Origin: Varroa destructor
Lineage: Eukaryota; Arthropoda; Arachnida; Mesostigmata; Varroidae
Length of the DNA stretch: 64,000 nucleotides
Reading direction: 5' to 3'
Assembly (NCBI RefSeq): GCF_002443255.2
Contig: NW_019211454.1
Span: 1,811,936-1,875,935, forward strand
Part shown: one piece after another, positions 39,201 to 53,000 of the stretch
Position numbering within the stretch: the stretch's first letter is position 1
Layout: every line of letters begins with the position of its first letter
Position numbers and translations under genes: made by a program
Notes under the pieces: model-generated
What the model was told of the DNA's origin: nothing
The model's database searches: none
Seen by the model: the letters and a program-made list of their open reading frames with translations, nothing else

Positions 39201-42200
39201 AAAGAATGGAGAAAATAATCCTTAATCTGTCACAAACCGCATGTCCGTTTAAGAACTAGATACGCACCGGAGCCAAACTACAGTATGCGAGGTACTATGC
39301 CTACTTTCCGAATATCAAACTCACTTTTTTAAGATTTGTTTCTACTAGTGTTTTTAAGATCTCTCAGCAGAACGATAAAGCTGCGAGACGATAAACCCTA
39401 AGTAAATAACTTCAATACCTGTACATTGTTTTCCTGGCACTCAGTGGGATGCTTTGACAGAAGCTCCCTAACTCACTTTTGGAAGCTCATCAGAATTTTC
39501 AAGAACGAAACATTGGCAGCATTGAAAACGCTTCTGTTTCTCGAGAAAGTCTAGAAATTGAGTTTTTAAGAAGTGGAAAAACCACGAACTATCACCACCA
39601 TGCCGAAAGACTGGATTCCATAACTGTAAATAATTTCATTCGATCTATTGAGTATTGTCCTGTGTTAGGCAGGTACTGAATGAAGAGAACAACGTCAGGC
39701 TACTTGTATCGCGCGTAATAGCTGAAACGAGAGCTGCCGGTGCGGTTGTGTCGTTACCTTAAAGATACGTAGCTCAATTCAGGCGTTTGGTCGAAAATTA
39801 TAACAAAGCAAAACACTATATATTATAACAAAAATTGTAATAAGACTACACCTCAAATTAGCCGAGCTACTTTATTGAATAAAAATGAAAGAGAAGCAAA
39901 ACTAGATAAACTATCAAGCGAACTATATAAAATATGATGTTATATTTCCGTGTGCAGTATCTAGTAGAGTGGAAGAATGAAGACATATAAAGATTTCTTC
40001 ATGAATGAAATAGGTAACTTAATAATTAGTGCTTAGTGGCATTCACGGATTATGGATATCCAGAGACGACGCTTCCGAATTGAACGATCATTTTATCACA
40101 CAGAGAAAAAGTTTCGTAAACTACTTTTATAATCGATAGTAAAAACTATCGATTATAAAATTAAATGCTTTAAAGAATATTTCAGCGGTATATTTACTGA
40201 GATTTAGCTCGGGTTTATTACTAAAATTATTTTAAGATCACAAATACAACGAACTATCGGACGGGATACTTAGAAACGAATATAGCGATGTCGTCTTCGT
40301 TCGAAACAAGGTCGTTTGCATTTTGCATTTCTCCGCGTATCGAAATACCTGTTTGTTTAGCCAAGGAATCTTAGCTAGTCAACACAAAATTCATTACCAG
40401 CTTTTATTGGGCAAAGTATGTACACAAAATAGAATAGGGTGGAACAGATGGGGAGCTCCGAACAGACATAGGCCATGACTATTTGTTGCATCTATTAATT
40501 ATTAAAAAAAATAAATTATTAAACATAAAATATGGTCAAAAATTGAAAAACCTTGCTCGATCAAAACATATAGACGATTAAGAACTTCCTTGTTGTTAGC
40601 AACGATAGCCTCGACTTAAACCACGTTAGCTAGCTCCCATCCTTTTCCTTGTTTAAAACCCTAATTCTGATCAAATAGGAAAAACATGTACCTTTCAGAA
40701 ATCAGTAACCTTTCAAAAGAACTTTAATTTAGTGTTCATACCTGATACACAACTATTTGACAGAGTGTCTCGATTAATAGTCGTTCTAATAGTCTCTTTT
40801 TCCGTTTATGTACGTTGCTTAGAGTTTCCAACACGGAAATTTGATTTTTCTAAGTTGAACACAGTCTGGTGCATTGTTTTCGTGACTGGGGCTCGTTGAA
40901 CAGGTTTGGCTCGTTTTCAACAATGGGTTCGAGCTTTTTAGAGTATTTCTTCAGGTTCGCATTCTTACCTTAGTCCCAATTTTTGAATAAATTTTCCAAT
41001 AAATTCATGGATCTGAGGAATAAGAATTGTGTCGGGCCTGACTTGGTCTTGAAGTAGTAAAACCTAGCCGTTGGTGATTATGCCGATAAAAACAAATGTC
41101 AAAATTTTGAGTAAAGGTAAAAACGTTGTGGTCGAAGGAAACTGGTAACCAAAATTGACAGCTTCTCAATCCTGGTTAGGTCTCCCGTTAATAACAGGTT
41201 CACTGTAGTACTTTTATTATCACAGATGGTATTCCTATTATTGTTATAAACGTTGGCATTTACAAGTATGAAATGATTACTATGATCTTGTTGTCGTCTA
41301 AATGGAGCTATCTTATCATTAACTGATTTTTGCTGGGAGCACCTTTTCAACGCCAACTAATAAGATTATTTTCCATTCTAAGATGGAAGTTCGTCTACTA
41401 GATTTCGCTAAGTCAACTCCAAATATCATAAAATTATTACAGGTTCGATTGGAGCATATCTGCACACGCATAAGCTAAATCTAACGAGAGTGGTAAAATA
41501 AATTAAAAGAAAATGAAACTTCGAAGAATTTTAAATTTATTTCAATGGATTTATAAAGCATGTTTGCTTGATCACGGTTCCGCAAAAAAAGATCAGAAAT
41601 GATCAGTGGATACAAAAATGCTGACAGGACGCGCCTTCAAGGATGAGGTACAATGAAAATAAGTTGCTTTGGGTAAGGTAGAAAGTGAAAGATGTTTACA
41701 GAACGGAGCGGGGTAATCCATGAGCAGAGCGAGAAGAGTCTATGCATAGTGGCATCGGTGTCGATCGCAAGGTTAGTGTTCAGATTGGATAGTTATGAAT
41801 TGATTGCCGCTGGTTGGCCGTTATCCCGGCGTGACACGTACCACATAGGTATGCATTGGTAGTTCACTGGGAGCTTCACCAGCAGCCATAATGGATCTTC
41901 CATCAACGTGCATATTTCCATTAATTTTTCCCAGCATAGCTAATATCTCTCAAATAAACAACACGCATAACTTGATCCATCCATTGAATATAATGTAATT
42001 GAGGCCTCGAATCTTGTAATGACCGGCATAGAGTTGCCAGTCGCTAGTTGTTGCCTACTACGGAGAAGGTACTTTCATTGAGTACACCTTCTTCCACTTC
42101 TCACATTTTACCTACTGAGAGACCTTTCTTATCACGAGGTCATTCAGACCTGCATACACAGTGTGACTACTTTATACGTCAAAAGGTCTTGATACCCACG

Positions 42201-43853
42201 TATGACCTACAACCTTATCAGCAATTATTTTCGCCGTTCCCGACAAAATTAACCATGTAGGCTGCCAAAGGCTATAATGACATTGTGTGCAATTAGTCAT
42301 TTACTTTGTACCCTTGTCAGATACCTTAAATATAAAGCTATTAAAGATTTCATAAAAGTAAAATCTTATGCTACAGCTGTGCTGTTTTATTGTGCAGGAC
42401 ACTGTTCATGAAGAGAATCTTTGAATATGATTTTGCGTTGTAGTAGCGCTTGCAAAGGTCTTTGTTGTTTGGCTTACGGTACGATTCATTATCACAACTG
42501 ACGCCCTACAAGCCACGTACTGGGTAGCGAATTACTACGTGTTGGCCGTTTCTGTGTGGCGCCAGTGGCAAGGAATCCCGGCTTGACCTTAGCCACCTGG
42601 TCCTCCCGTTGTAAAATAAATTCCATGCAGAAAGGCGTTTTTGATAGGCCAAAAATGGCATTGGCGATACTCAACAGACAGCGGAACATCCGACAGTGTA
42701 TATACATAGCGGCTACGGCAGAATGTATGCAGGCCCATCCGTAAACAGTGCGTATCCTATACAATGACGAGTCCAGCAGCTTGATGCGGCTTAAGCGCTA
42801 GGGTGACCCACCAAGCTCGACATCAATATAATATAGTAATGTGCTATTTACAGTCATAATAAAAGAAAGAATCACGTTTTTGGCTAGAAGGGCGCTTGAG
42901 CCCAACGTTGACAATATAGACCTGAGCAAACATACTCGCTAATCGGTCATAACATACAACAAGATGATTGATTACCTGGTATGTCAGCAAGTGACTATCT
43001 GACCATCAAGCTTCTTAGCGACTTGCATAGATGATCCCCACTCACTTCGTCATTCATTACACTTTCCGCGCAACATCGATTGTTAGCTCACACCGTTCCT
43101 CTGAAGGGTCACCCAGCCCAAAGCAACAAATACATTCAAAAGAAATCACTGTTCTCATTCTGGGCGGCATAACTGGTGAAAGAGAGAGGCTATGTACGAA
43201 GGACTTTTTCGGTGCATCTAAATGTGTAAGTATGCCCAATGTACGCTAGACAATATATTGTTTGTGTTATATTCATCACACACGCAATGTACTGCTCAAT
43301 AATGCGTATTAAAGCCCTTCCTGAGGTGAAGAAAGCGTAGTTCTGCACGCTAAATGAGGACTCTCTACTTTACGTATAGTATCATCGGACGGCTGGTTTC
43401 CAGCCCAAAACGAAGCGAGCTTCTGCGCGGGTTACAGCTTACACTATAACATATCTCTAAAATTGCCAGGTCAATACATTACCCATTAAGCTATCACTTT
43501 TGCGCTAAAACAGCGTTTGGTGTTTTATGGCTAATTTTTAACTGTATTGCATGTACTATTTAAACTGCTGCTATTAACATTAGGAGATAGATGTAGGGTC
43601 CGCTCCCGCGAAAACGAAGCTAGAATTATGCGTAGATGTAGACAGATGTAGATACTAACGGCTATGCGCCCAAATATAGCAAAATATCACCTGTTTCGAA
43701 CGTGAAACGTTGATATCGTATATTAACCTACGGTGTAGCTCACCGTACGATGCTGTCTTATCAAATTTCGGTACCGCAAAGATGATCGTGTCCGGTGTCA
43801 GTGTTACCCCAGAGGTAGCGCGACGCACCGCAGCAGATCTCTAGCAGGGCCAC
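39201..43853. other. Non-genic AT-rich stretch
   Basis: No gene recognised. The minus-strand segment around 41,099-41,356 is open for 85 codons and was read for transposase motifs without a match. The perfect hairpin at 40,125 is listed separately. The part 42,040-42,250 is C/T-rich. Confidence 0.45.
40125..40160. repeat. Perfect 16-bp hairpin with AAAA loop
   Basis: TTTTATAATCGATAGT (40125-40140), AAAA, then ACTATCGATTATAAAA (40145-40160). The arms are exact inverted repeats. Such a long perfect stem with a 4-base loop is well beyond chance for one window. It could cruciform, come from a replication template switch, or be the core of a small palindromic element. There is no downstream T run or gene to make it a terminator. 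Confidence 0.95.
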
Positions 43854-43868
43854 TGGATGGATGGATGG
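43854..43868. repeat. (GGAT)n microsatellite
   Basis: Nearly four tandem copies of GGAT, followed by an imperfect continuation GAAGGAT. Confidence 0.8.
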
Positions 43869-45088
43869 AAGGATATGACCACTTGTCTCAAGTGTTCTTC
43901 CTGCTTCCTTTTACTGCTTCTCTCACCTTTCAACAACCCCCTAACCTCGTCACCCGACCACGGCTTCAGCACCTTGGCCGAACATTCGGCGTTAAAAAGG
44001 GTTACAAAGGAACGCTAGATACCGATATCGTTTCATAACTGTGAATGTGAAACATTGCCGTGGTATATACCAAATAATACTATTACAAAGCTATACACAA
44101 AATAACCCGTTACACACACACACACAGAGATATATAAAACACTACCTATATCGTGTGTGTAATATACAGAATGGTGCGTTTAAAACGGAAAAATTTTCAC
44201 CGGTTGTTTGTCGTAGTCGGCGTGGGTTCATCCGCTACATCTGGAAGCGGTGAAGAGCTAGTTTTTTTTCGAGAGCACAATAATAAACTTGTTATAACGA
44301 ATAGCAGCGTATCGTTTTTTGAACTTGTACGAAGATCACCTGTTATCCAATTTTTACCCACTTTTATCCAATTCTTTTTTTTTTTTTAAATTGTATTTTT
44401 TTGCACAAGAACAGTTTTCGTCAGTATTAGTTTTTATGAATCTGAAAAAGACTTTTCATGAAGCTGATTGGAAAATCGTCAACGTGTAACGCTAAAAGTT
44501 CACCAAATAGTTTGAGATGCCGTTTTTGGGTATATCTAGATAGGTTTTTGGTAGAAAAATTAATGACTGTTTAGAAAAACCATCAGTTAGTCACTGGTCG
44601 TCCAAATACGCATGATTATCACTTTAACAAGTTCCTATCTATCGAGACCGACTGACGCACGGCTAGTAACGTAAAAATTATTCGCGGATTAGAGAATAAA
44701 TATTTTTTCAATGACCAGTGAATGATTAAAATCTGAATGGAAGCTATAATTGCAATGGAAAAAAGTCCTTAAAGCTTTTAATTAGGTACAGCCTTAGAAA
44801 TACCCTCGGTTTAGACGTGCTACACTACATACGAAAATCGCAAATAACACAGTACCGTTAAATAGCCTCGACTAATTTGGCCCATCCGCCGGTCAGTGGA
44901 GTATTCAGGCACGACATCTCATCTAGTTCATCGATTGTTTGTATAGATTTTTGATTTTATCATTTTTGATCCGTCAGAATAATGATACTAACATTATATT
45001 TTGTACCACTGCAACTTTGCTATGTTTCGCATACGCTTCATACTATTTATGAAATGGAAAAACCTCTTATGCTTCTTTTAGTGAACAA

Positions 45089-45090
<2 letters not shown>
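43869..45090. other. Non-genic stretch with AC and T tracts
   Basis: Holds an (AC)n tract (44,111) and a 13-base T run (44,375-44,387). The part 43,870-43,990 is C/T-rich. No gene recognised. Confidence 0.45.
44111..44126. repeat. (AC)n microsatellite
   Basis: About seven AC units after TT, running into AGAGATATAT. Confidence 0.8.

Positions 45091-45119
<29 letters not shown>
45091..45119. repeat. (TA)n microsatellite
   Basis: Fourteen TA units and a half. The longest open frame in the window (149 codons, 44,982-45,431) passes through it and is likely open by chance, since a TA repeat reads as alternating Tyr and Ile without stops. Confidence 0.95.
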
Positions 45120-45121
<2 letters not shown>

Positions 45122-45615
45122 TTTTCCCTTTTTTCGTATGTGGACATATTTCCATAAGATAACTCGAGCACCTCAACATTACAACTTCGCCCATGTGCTG
45201 ATCCTAAGCTATATGTTCATACCATTTTGGATATACGTAAAACATTACATTGAGCTTTTTGACGTGTCGCCAAAAGGCCAAAGTAGTCTCAGCTCGGGAT
45301 ATTATAGGAAATTTGATGGAAATGAAAATCCTGTTTTACGAAAATTTAATAGAAAATATGTCCGTATTCGTTCGTATCAATCGTTGAATTTAAACAGACA
45401 AATAATACTAGGCGGACTTGCAGGCACATAAAATTATTCAGTAAAGCTAAACCCACCGCTCTTAGCTATGGAGGTTACTTGACCAAGACAATCTGATTTG
45501 GTCTCTTTCGAATGTTGTCCACTTTCTCTCGGACTACGAGGATTCCATTAATCACAGAAACGAAGGTACTGTGGCTGATTACACGCTTGCTTTACACGGA
45601 TACTAAATCCTGTAT

Positions 45616-45640
45616 GATCTGATCTGATCTGATCTGATCT
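45616..45640. repeat. (GATCT)5 pentanucleotide repeat
   Basis: Five exact tandem copies of GATCT. The unit is unusual in being almost self-complementary (AGATC/GATCT), so the tract can pair with itself. Confidence 0.95.
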
Positions 45641-45894
45641 GCTTTCAAAATCGACTTCAATCAGTACCAAGCTTTCTAACGATATTTATGTTATCAAGAA
45701 AGCCAGTCATCCAACCAGTTTTGGAGCTGACCGAACGAAAGGGTTGCTGGTGTAGTAAATTGGTTGTCTCAATTGAAAGGTGGAACAATCCTTCGTGTGA
45801 GAAATGGAGATTTTTATTGAGATAACTGAGTGCTGTTTAGAGATTTTAAGATGAAAAGCGCCTCCAGCATTTGTTTCTGTATGACTATCAAGTA

Positions 45895-45916
45895 GCAGCA
45901 GCAGCAGCAGCAGCAG
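45895..45916. repeat. (GCA)7 trinucleotide repeat
   Basis: Seven GCA units with an extra G. CAG-type repeats can encode glutamine or alanine, or form hairpins. The surrounding frames show no recognisable gene, and on the minus strand it reads as cysteine in the open frame 45,814-46,092, which is unlikely to be real. Confidence 0.95.
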
Positions 45917-48900
45917 GCCACGTGTTTACTAAAACAATGCCTATGTGACAGTAATGCTATCAAAATTTCTCGTGAGTTTTCCTTACGCGCCGTATTTCTG
46001 CTTTTAGTTAATAGCATATTTACTGAAAACCCTTTAATAAAGCTTCGTTTGAATATACGAAACTTTTTGTCGACCACTTGGCGGAGGTGCATAACTGATT
46101 GAATAGCAAATTATTAAGGTTTTTTCGTTGATCGAGACGCTTTGTAAGCCTTAGGCATCCTAGGCCATCGGCCTTAGGCAAGAGGCGGTAATTGGCAGTG
46201 ATTTTTTGCGACCATCTCATGAGGTGCACTCGATAACTATTCTACATGGAATGATGGGCTATGGGTATGTGCATATGATCCCGGTTTACTAAAGACCAGG
46301 AGTTTTGTAAACTATAAGATGTTTTTGTGCTTGTTTACTGACTAGCAGAGTTCATGAGGGTGGTTAATAGACAGATGTCGGTGTACGTATGTGTAACATA
46401 AACCTATATATAGAATACCTGTCCTTCCACAAAGGCTGTAATACGATCGAAGCAGAAGCTTTATTGCGTCCTAGTCTAAAACTAGGTACTTGTTATCTTC
46501 TCAAAGTGGGTAAAAGTGATCTTACTAGATTCTTTTTGAAGGCTTCGGCGTCTCGCGAAATTGATAGGTGGTGAGATAATTAAAAATTTCCAACATTTGA
46601 CTTTTTGTCATACGCCAATTTAACATAGTTTTTTGTATTCCTTGCAGCGACTCGTATTGCCCAGTAGGGCTGCAGTAGATACGAAAGAAGACTGGACACT
46701 CCACAAACAAATTCAAGCGCAGCACCGCTGTACATTATTATATATAGCTGCGATAATAAAATTGAATTGCAAATGGGATAAAAAGTGAATATCGTTTGCA
46801 CAGCTGATAAGGGCATGAGCATTCCAGTTAAACACAATATCCCTATTTTGGAAAGTGTGTTTGCATTCTATCGAAACCGGAAGAATCGTGTCCAAACATA
46901 AGATGATAGATATTTATAGTATTTCGCCTTTTTTTTTATAGATGTATCTGTTAAACTGTAATTTTTAAGGTAGACGTGTGCCTTGCGTGACCACATCTGG
47001 GAACCATGAACCGTCTGTATTAGATATTGGAGAGGTTGCTTGACTTAAGGCTGTAGGACTTGCCAACTTCATATTTGATGTTTTTTTCTGATCGGAAAAC
47101 GTTAGGCTTCATCTGATGACGGAGCTTTTCCAAGCCAGTCGCAGTCCCTTCGAGGACGGCTACCCCTGCTTGTCGAGGTCATCAAAACACGGGTACACAA
47201 CAACGTCTTGATTTCTCATTCGAGGCAACTTTTAGGATATCCGGTTTCTGCTACCTCTTAGAGGAACTCTTAGAACTTCAAGTTCCAGAACTATGCCGCA
47301 TTCTGCTTTGCTGTATCATGACACAACGCATCGTCATATTGACACGTATTAGAGGACAACAGCTGCCACCAATATTAATCTGATTCTCATCTCTACAATT
47401 AGGAGTAGATGAGACAAAATCGGAAAATACATATCAAGGTTGTGCGGCCGCGAAGCGAAAATTCCTATCCATGTGGCGGTAAAAACAGTATTTCTTAATG
47501 TCTTGTATTCCTAAATTTTCGATCAATCTCAAAACTTGGCTAATATCCTAGAGATACTTTTACTGCAGGCTCATAATGCATATATCGTGTTGCAATATAG
47601 CAGCATTGATCACAAGCTAGAGTGTGAAACTCCACAGCTTCAGGGAAAGCCTATTCTGTCCGCCTACTAAGAGCACCCAACCACAAAATCTCTTATTTGT
47701 ACTCCTGTTTGCTGGACATGTTCCCACACACATCAATTCTCTCAGACGCCATCATCAAACAGGGACTTCAAACAACCCCAAGGCGACATTGCTTGCCATT
47801 TTGTTTGGTCGAAAGCAATGATTTATGATCTCCCATGTTATTATGTTTAGAGCCATTTATACAAGGTACGCTTTGTACAGATTAGCTTTTAGGTTTCCCA
47901 ATGGTAGTATCCAATATATGTGGTTCTACTGTTTGGTGTAGTGGTCAATAAAATTAGAGATATCATTACACCTCCTGCTGTATACTTTGTACTTTGGGAC
48001 GGCCTAGAATTAATTAGTAGAAGTCAAGGAAATTCTGGATTGAATCTAAGTAGCCGATTCTAGTCGAAAATGAGGTAATGGTTACATACGACCTATAGCC
48101 GACAGACCGGTCTACGAACGGCAGAAAGATAAAAAGAAAATCAGAATAGGCTTAACAACCCACATTCGAGTAATTCAACTATTTACAAACGACCACTTTA
48201 CGTTGTGTCTCTATGTATCATCCATTTACTTTTAGGCTTCTGCTAAACATGTTGAATTTCAATGGTATTTGATATATGTACTCAAATATCAACTCCTACA
48301 ATGATCCTAGCTGTAAAATGTGTAATAATAAAAAAACATATAGGAATGTCACAATAGAAAAGATTGGTTATTTTTAGCTGAATCACATACTTTGCTGATT
48401 GATGCAGCTGATCTAGACTGACATCTTTTCTATAGCCCTATGGCAAAGGGGGGTCACATATACCCCTGTTGATTGACGATAGTCTGTCTATTACTGCATA
48501 TTTAGTTTTCCTTTTTTAGTCTTTAGTGAGACAAGTGTAGATCGAACTCCATAACTGACTGATAATTTACGTTATCTTCTCACCGCGATGAGATAATTTA
48601 TTTGAAGTGGAGGGCTGGCATGTGGCTTATACTTTTCAATGTGATTAAAAAATGTGGCCCCTCTATAGCTGCTAATTTCTTTTTGCATTTTTCTTAGCTT
48701 GGCACACAAAAATAATATTGTAACTATTTTACTTACACTTCCATAGGAGCCTAGGGAAAACACGACCAGATATTTTTTATCAAGGGTACACCGTCCGACC
48801 ATTCGAGTAGACCAAGCAACTTGTAACGTTCTTCAAGCATCTGCCATAATGTATACACTAATTAGATAAAATAGTAATGAAAATTTTAGCTCTACGCAAA

Positions 48901-50086
48901 GATAAGTTCGACCAAGTTCATGAATGATTTACTTTGCATTTATAGGTAAACCACATAGTCGAAGTTGAAGCCCATTTTATAATACTTTTGATTCCATATA
49001 ATACATTGTGTCAGTTAAAGCATAACTATTATCAAGCTCAGTTTATGTTGAGGACAGCAGATCATAATTGAGGTCATTATTAAGACCATTCTAATAGACA
49101 TCTAAAATGAGTAAAATACAATGAACAGATAGAATGCAACCCAGGTTGCTTGAAATCAATTAAATAAATATGCATATTAAAAAAAACGCTATCTTTAATT
49201 TCGCCGATATACAACGATAACGTATCTGTCTCGCAACAGGCTCACTTGAATCACGCGGCAAAATAGGTAACGCCGCAATAGTAAAATAGCCTGGAATAGA
49301 TGCTCGCCTATGCAAATATATTCTACCGTACTGAATAACCATCGAAAATGGTTTTCGGAAAATTCTAGTTTAGATATGAGAACCATAGCATCCTCGAAGG
49401 TTCGACGCTTCTATTGCCTTCATTATCTACAACTTAGCGAATCAAAACTGTCGCCTAAAAAAAGGAGTCCTCCGCTTCTGCAAGAGTGAAAGCAACAAAC
49501 CTTTATTTGATTAAACCTCAGACTACAGTTAGGTTTGTAATTATAAATGTTCCCATATGCAGATTTGCTACTTACCCAAGTGTACGTATTTCCCTGTGTA
49601 CGTTATTCTTAGACTTTGGCGTATGTAGTTTAGAAATATACTTATACTCATAGCAGAAATGGAAAGAATAGCTTCACTTATTGTCTTGTTACTCATGGAA
49701 AATATGAAAAGTTAAAGTATCTTCTCACAACGAAACAATAGAGAGTGGCCGTATCGTTCTTTGTCCTCGTAAAATGACGTGAAGTTGCTGTAGCCCCAGA
49801 GTCTCGTGGAGTTTCTAAAAGTAGCGAGGTCCTTACGCATTTCTGTCCTAGCGACAAGCATCGTAAAGACCAACTGTGAAGACGACACCGTTTTCGCTTC
49901 AAAGCATAATCTACGTGTATGGTTTACAGCGTTTTTGAAACGGAGTTGTCCGAGCGCGAGAGATACAAACTGAGCGCTGTTGTGTCGCGTATGTAGGTTA
50001 GTCGTGAGCAGAAGTGCAAGAGCTGAGCAACGCAATTTCAATGATCTCAAGCCACTTGTCTAAAAGCATCTATGAAGAGCAGCTAG
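45917..50086. other. Non-genic AT-rich stretch
   Basis: No gene recognised. GCCTTAGGCA occurs twice (46,148 and 46,171). A T run ending ATAG near 46,940 resembles a 3' splice site but only a few codons are open beyond it. Frames around 49,700-50,050 on the minus strand are open for 112 codons without a family match. Confidence 0.45.
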
Positions 50087-50103
50087 TTTTTTTTTTTTTT
50101 TTT
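50087..50103. repeat. T17 homopolymer
   Basis: Seventeen T followed by CTAG. It has the form of a 3' splice site, but long T runs before CTAG can arise by chance, and the frames beyond are not recognisable. Confidence 0.9.
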
Positions 50104-51105
50104 CTAGAATGGTCAAGTCGCCCTGAGCCCATATCTAGCGGGTCTGGTTTCGACCAGCGAAACGATTCATGTATGACTAGACCCTTTGTTGCAGTACAAC
50201 TGTGGTATTCTCGTATCAGGCTCTTTAAACCTTTCCGGAATTAACTGCTTTGTCCTAGTTATTAGTAAATGTCCTATACCTCGTCTTATATAGAGCATAG
50301 TGGTGTCAAAACCGAATGGATGAATGGTGTGCTTGTTCGATAGAAATCTTATCAACATTTGTTCTACCTACTGAACTGTAGGACTAATAGAGCGTTAAAT
50401 TTTCGCTCCTTTAGAATTAGATGCCCGTTTAAAAACAAAGTCTCACTTCAATATCCACATCGTTTATTACAATGTCCTGGTCTTGCCTTTTTTAAAATTC
50501 GTTGCCACTGATCGTCAATGACAGAGTGTCTACCTGTCCAAAGTTGATGGTAGGCAAGTCATATGCAAAGATAGTTGTTAACATCTTATAGAAATGTTAT
50601 GGTTTAAGTTAATATCTCTATTTTACTACCGTATATATATTTTATTGTCTTTTCCGTATATCGGTGAGGAATCACAGTACTGATTAACATGCGGAAGTCT
50701 TGTAATTTTAGCGGTTTCTCGTTGTCTCGTCTACCACAACGACGGCTACTCGAGTTCTAGAAAACTTTTTGGCCGTAAAGATGGCAACAGGAAGAAAATG
50801 TCATGATATTTCTTAAAAGGACAAATTGTTTAGAAATCTACACAAGCGATTTCTGACTATGCACTACGATATCCGTGCCGTTTTTATAATTGAGCTTTAT
50901 GGACATAAGACGATGAAACAGATAACCATTAAAAAATGGTCCAAGGTACGTCCATCACGCCTTAAAGTCTTCCCTATTTAAAACCATGAGAATTCTAAAC
51001 GGGCGCCATTTCCGGCAATCCATAGGAGCAGATGATTTGAAAAAAAACAAAGAGGTTAAAAAGGCAAGGCTATTTTTTCTGATTGACCAAATTTACATTG
51101 CTCTA

Positions 51106-51193
51106 ACTTCCCTTTCTTGTTTTCAGCGTGAATATCAGGTGTGTGACAGGAGTTTGCGATCCTCCTACTCTATTTAACGTTCGTGTAAAATAA
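51106..51193 (+). other. Textbook 3' splice site and possible last exon
   Basis: CTAAC (a branch-point match), then a pyrimidine tract, then TTTTCAG ending at 51126. Spacing from branch site to AG is about 20 bases, as expected. From 51128 one frame reads 21 codons (VNIRCVTGVCDPPTLFNVRV, then K) to TAA at 51191-51193, which overlaps an AATAAA polyadenylation hexamer. This would be a short terminal coding exon in phase 1. The peptide is not recognised and no upstream exon was found, so chance remains likely. Confidence 0.18.
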
Positions 51194-52199
51194 ACTAATA
51201 TTAAACCATGGAGTTTACTTAAATAAGGGGTTGCAATATTTCATTCCGTAGGCAATACTCATATACGCAATAGGCCCCTCGTCCAAGCAGCCTCATACAA
51301 TAATGTACAAGAGATAAATTTACAAATCCAGATGAGTGTTTGTTCTACATATGTAAGCACTCATATATTACTACTTTTAAGTGTGGTCCAACAAAAGTTC
51401 TTGCACCATGATGCTGTCTTAAAAAATGACCCGTTGAAAGCTAATAGAAGGTTCCCATTTGATGTTTACAAAGCTTCTGTGGATGCCGGATTTAGCTGAA
51501 CAAGCTAATACACTGCAATATGTTAAAATAAAATATGTAGGTCGACTACACACCGACATTACTAAAGAGATTTTTTTTGTACACTTATATAGGGACGGTT
51601 GCAATTTTTGCGCCAAGCTATGCCAAGTATATTAGTATGGCGTCTATTGTAAAAGCAACTTACTTGCTAGGAGTGTACGTACTTTTATGAGTAGAATCTG
51701 CCATCCTAAACGCTGATGATTGATAGGTATATTCTATTTTATCAATCGGTCAAACTTATTATTTACATTTTTCAGGGAGCATTCAAGCACCTAAAATAAA
51801 TACTTAATATATAGTAATTTATTTAATAATTATATTCTATTTGTACATACTATGGCACTTTTTCATTCTGTCTCATAAATATTCCCGGTTAAATTGTTGT
51901 ATGGATATCGATCTAGTTCATTTGTCACTCATATAGTTAAGGATAGTAACTATTATGGGTTTGGTCAAACTTTTGAAACGTATATTTTTATAACCACTCA
52001 TTAGTCACAATATCTCGATCACTAAAGGGAATATGGACGCCTTTCACAAAACAGTCGGTCAGGTCACAATATTTATATGTCAGTGTTCCGTGTGAAACGT
52101 GTTTCCGTGTCGTTTATGTTCAACATCTGAGGAGATATTTGGAAACATCATGATATTCATTGAACATTTGCTGTAACTATTCTACTCAATACTCTTCAA
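51194..52199. other. Non-genic AT-rich stretch
   Basis: Nothing recognisable. Very AT-rich around 51,780-51,850. Confidence 0.5.
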
Positions 52200-53000
52200 T
52201 CAGACCTCAAAAGCGGGTTAAGCCATTTTGACAGCGGATGTAAAATCCTACTTGTGTGTTGCGCGCTTGGTTGGTAGTACTTTCTCGTCAACCGACGAAT
52301 TCTCGATTTTCTTGGGGTCCGTGCTTACGACCCGTCTGCCCAATTTCCGCCATCACGGTTATCGCTACACCAGCGGGGTGCCGCTACGCCGGGAGGAATT
52401 TCCTTTACCGACCGGATCCGTCTCTCGTCTTCAAACATCACCATGGTTTCCTTTGAAGCGAAATCCATGCGCGCTCGCCAGCAAGCCGAGATACGCCTCA
52501 GCATTTACGGACGGCTCACTACAGCACAAGCATGCCTGCCCAAATGCAACGATGATTTATACCTATAAACGCCCCTGCCGCATACAAACACAATAGGCGG
52601 CTCCGGCAGCCAGTTAACGGTGGGGGGCGAAGAGGGGACAAAGGGGAGACGACGACAAAGCAGCGATCTCAGTTCTGCTCGTCGCAGGCGCACCCATCTT
52701 ATAGCTTTCATATCCCAGTTGTTGTACCGTATCATACCTCTTCCCATCGGACACTCGGCGACAACAGAGAGCTGCAGCTGCTGGACGCTTGAGCGTCACC
52801 TGCTTAGGAGTAACAGCAGCAGAACTGTGCCGCTTAGAAAAACTCAGGAACTTGGCTCCCCCTCACTCTTCCGCCATTCTAAGCTGGCCGCATGCCTGAA
52901 AAGGAAAAACGGGTATGAAAATGCGCTAGATCTGAGCGTTCGGACTCGGACCCAGACCGACCACGATCACCGAACATACAAGCAATAAGCAGCACGCTGC
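52200..53000. promoter_or_regulatory. GC-richer island with open frames on both strands
   Basis: About 800 bases of raised G+C and CpG. Frames are open for 122 codons at 52,228-52,596 and at 52,620-52,988 on the plus strand, and for 60 to 90 codons on the minus strand. None reads as a known protein, and opposing overlaps mean most are chance. The plus strand is C/T-rich in the first half and purine-rich around 52,610-52,670. The composition change suggests a promoter or exon cluster without telling which strand. Confidence 0.22.

Noticed and set aside
44982..45431. Longest open frame in the window (149 codons)
   Set aside because: It runs through a TA microsatellite that reads as Tyr-Ile without stops, and the rest matches no family. 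One frame of this length is near chance expectation.
45814..46092. Minus-strand frame with a poly-Cys run over the GCA repeat
   Set aside because: A run of seven Cys from a microsatellite is not credible as protein.
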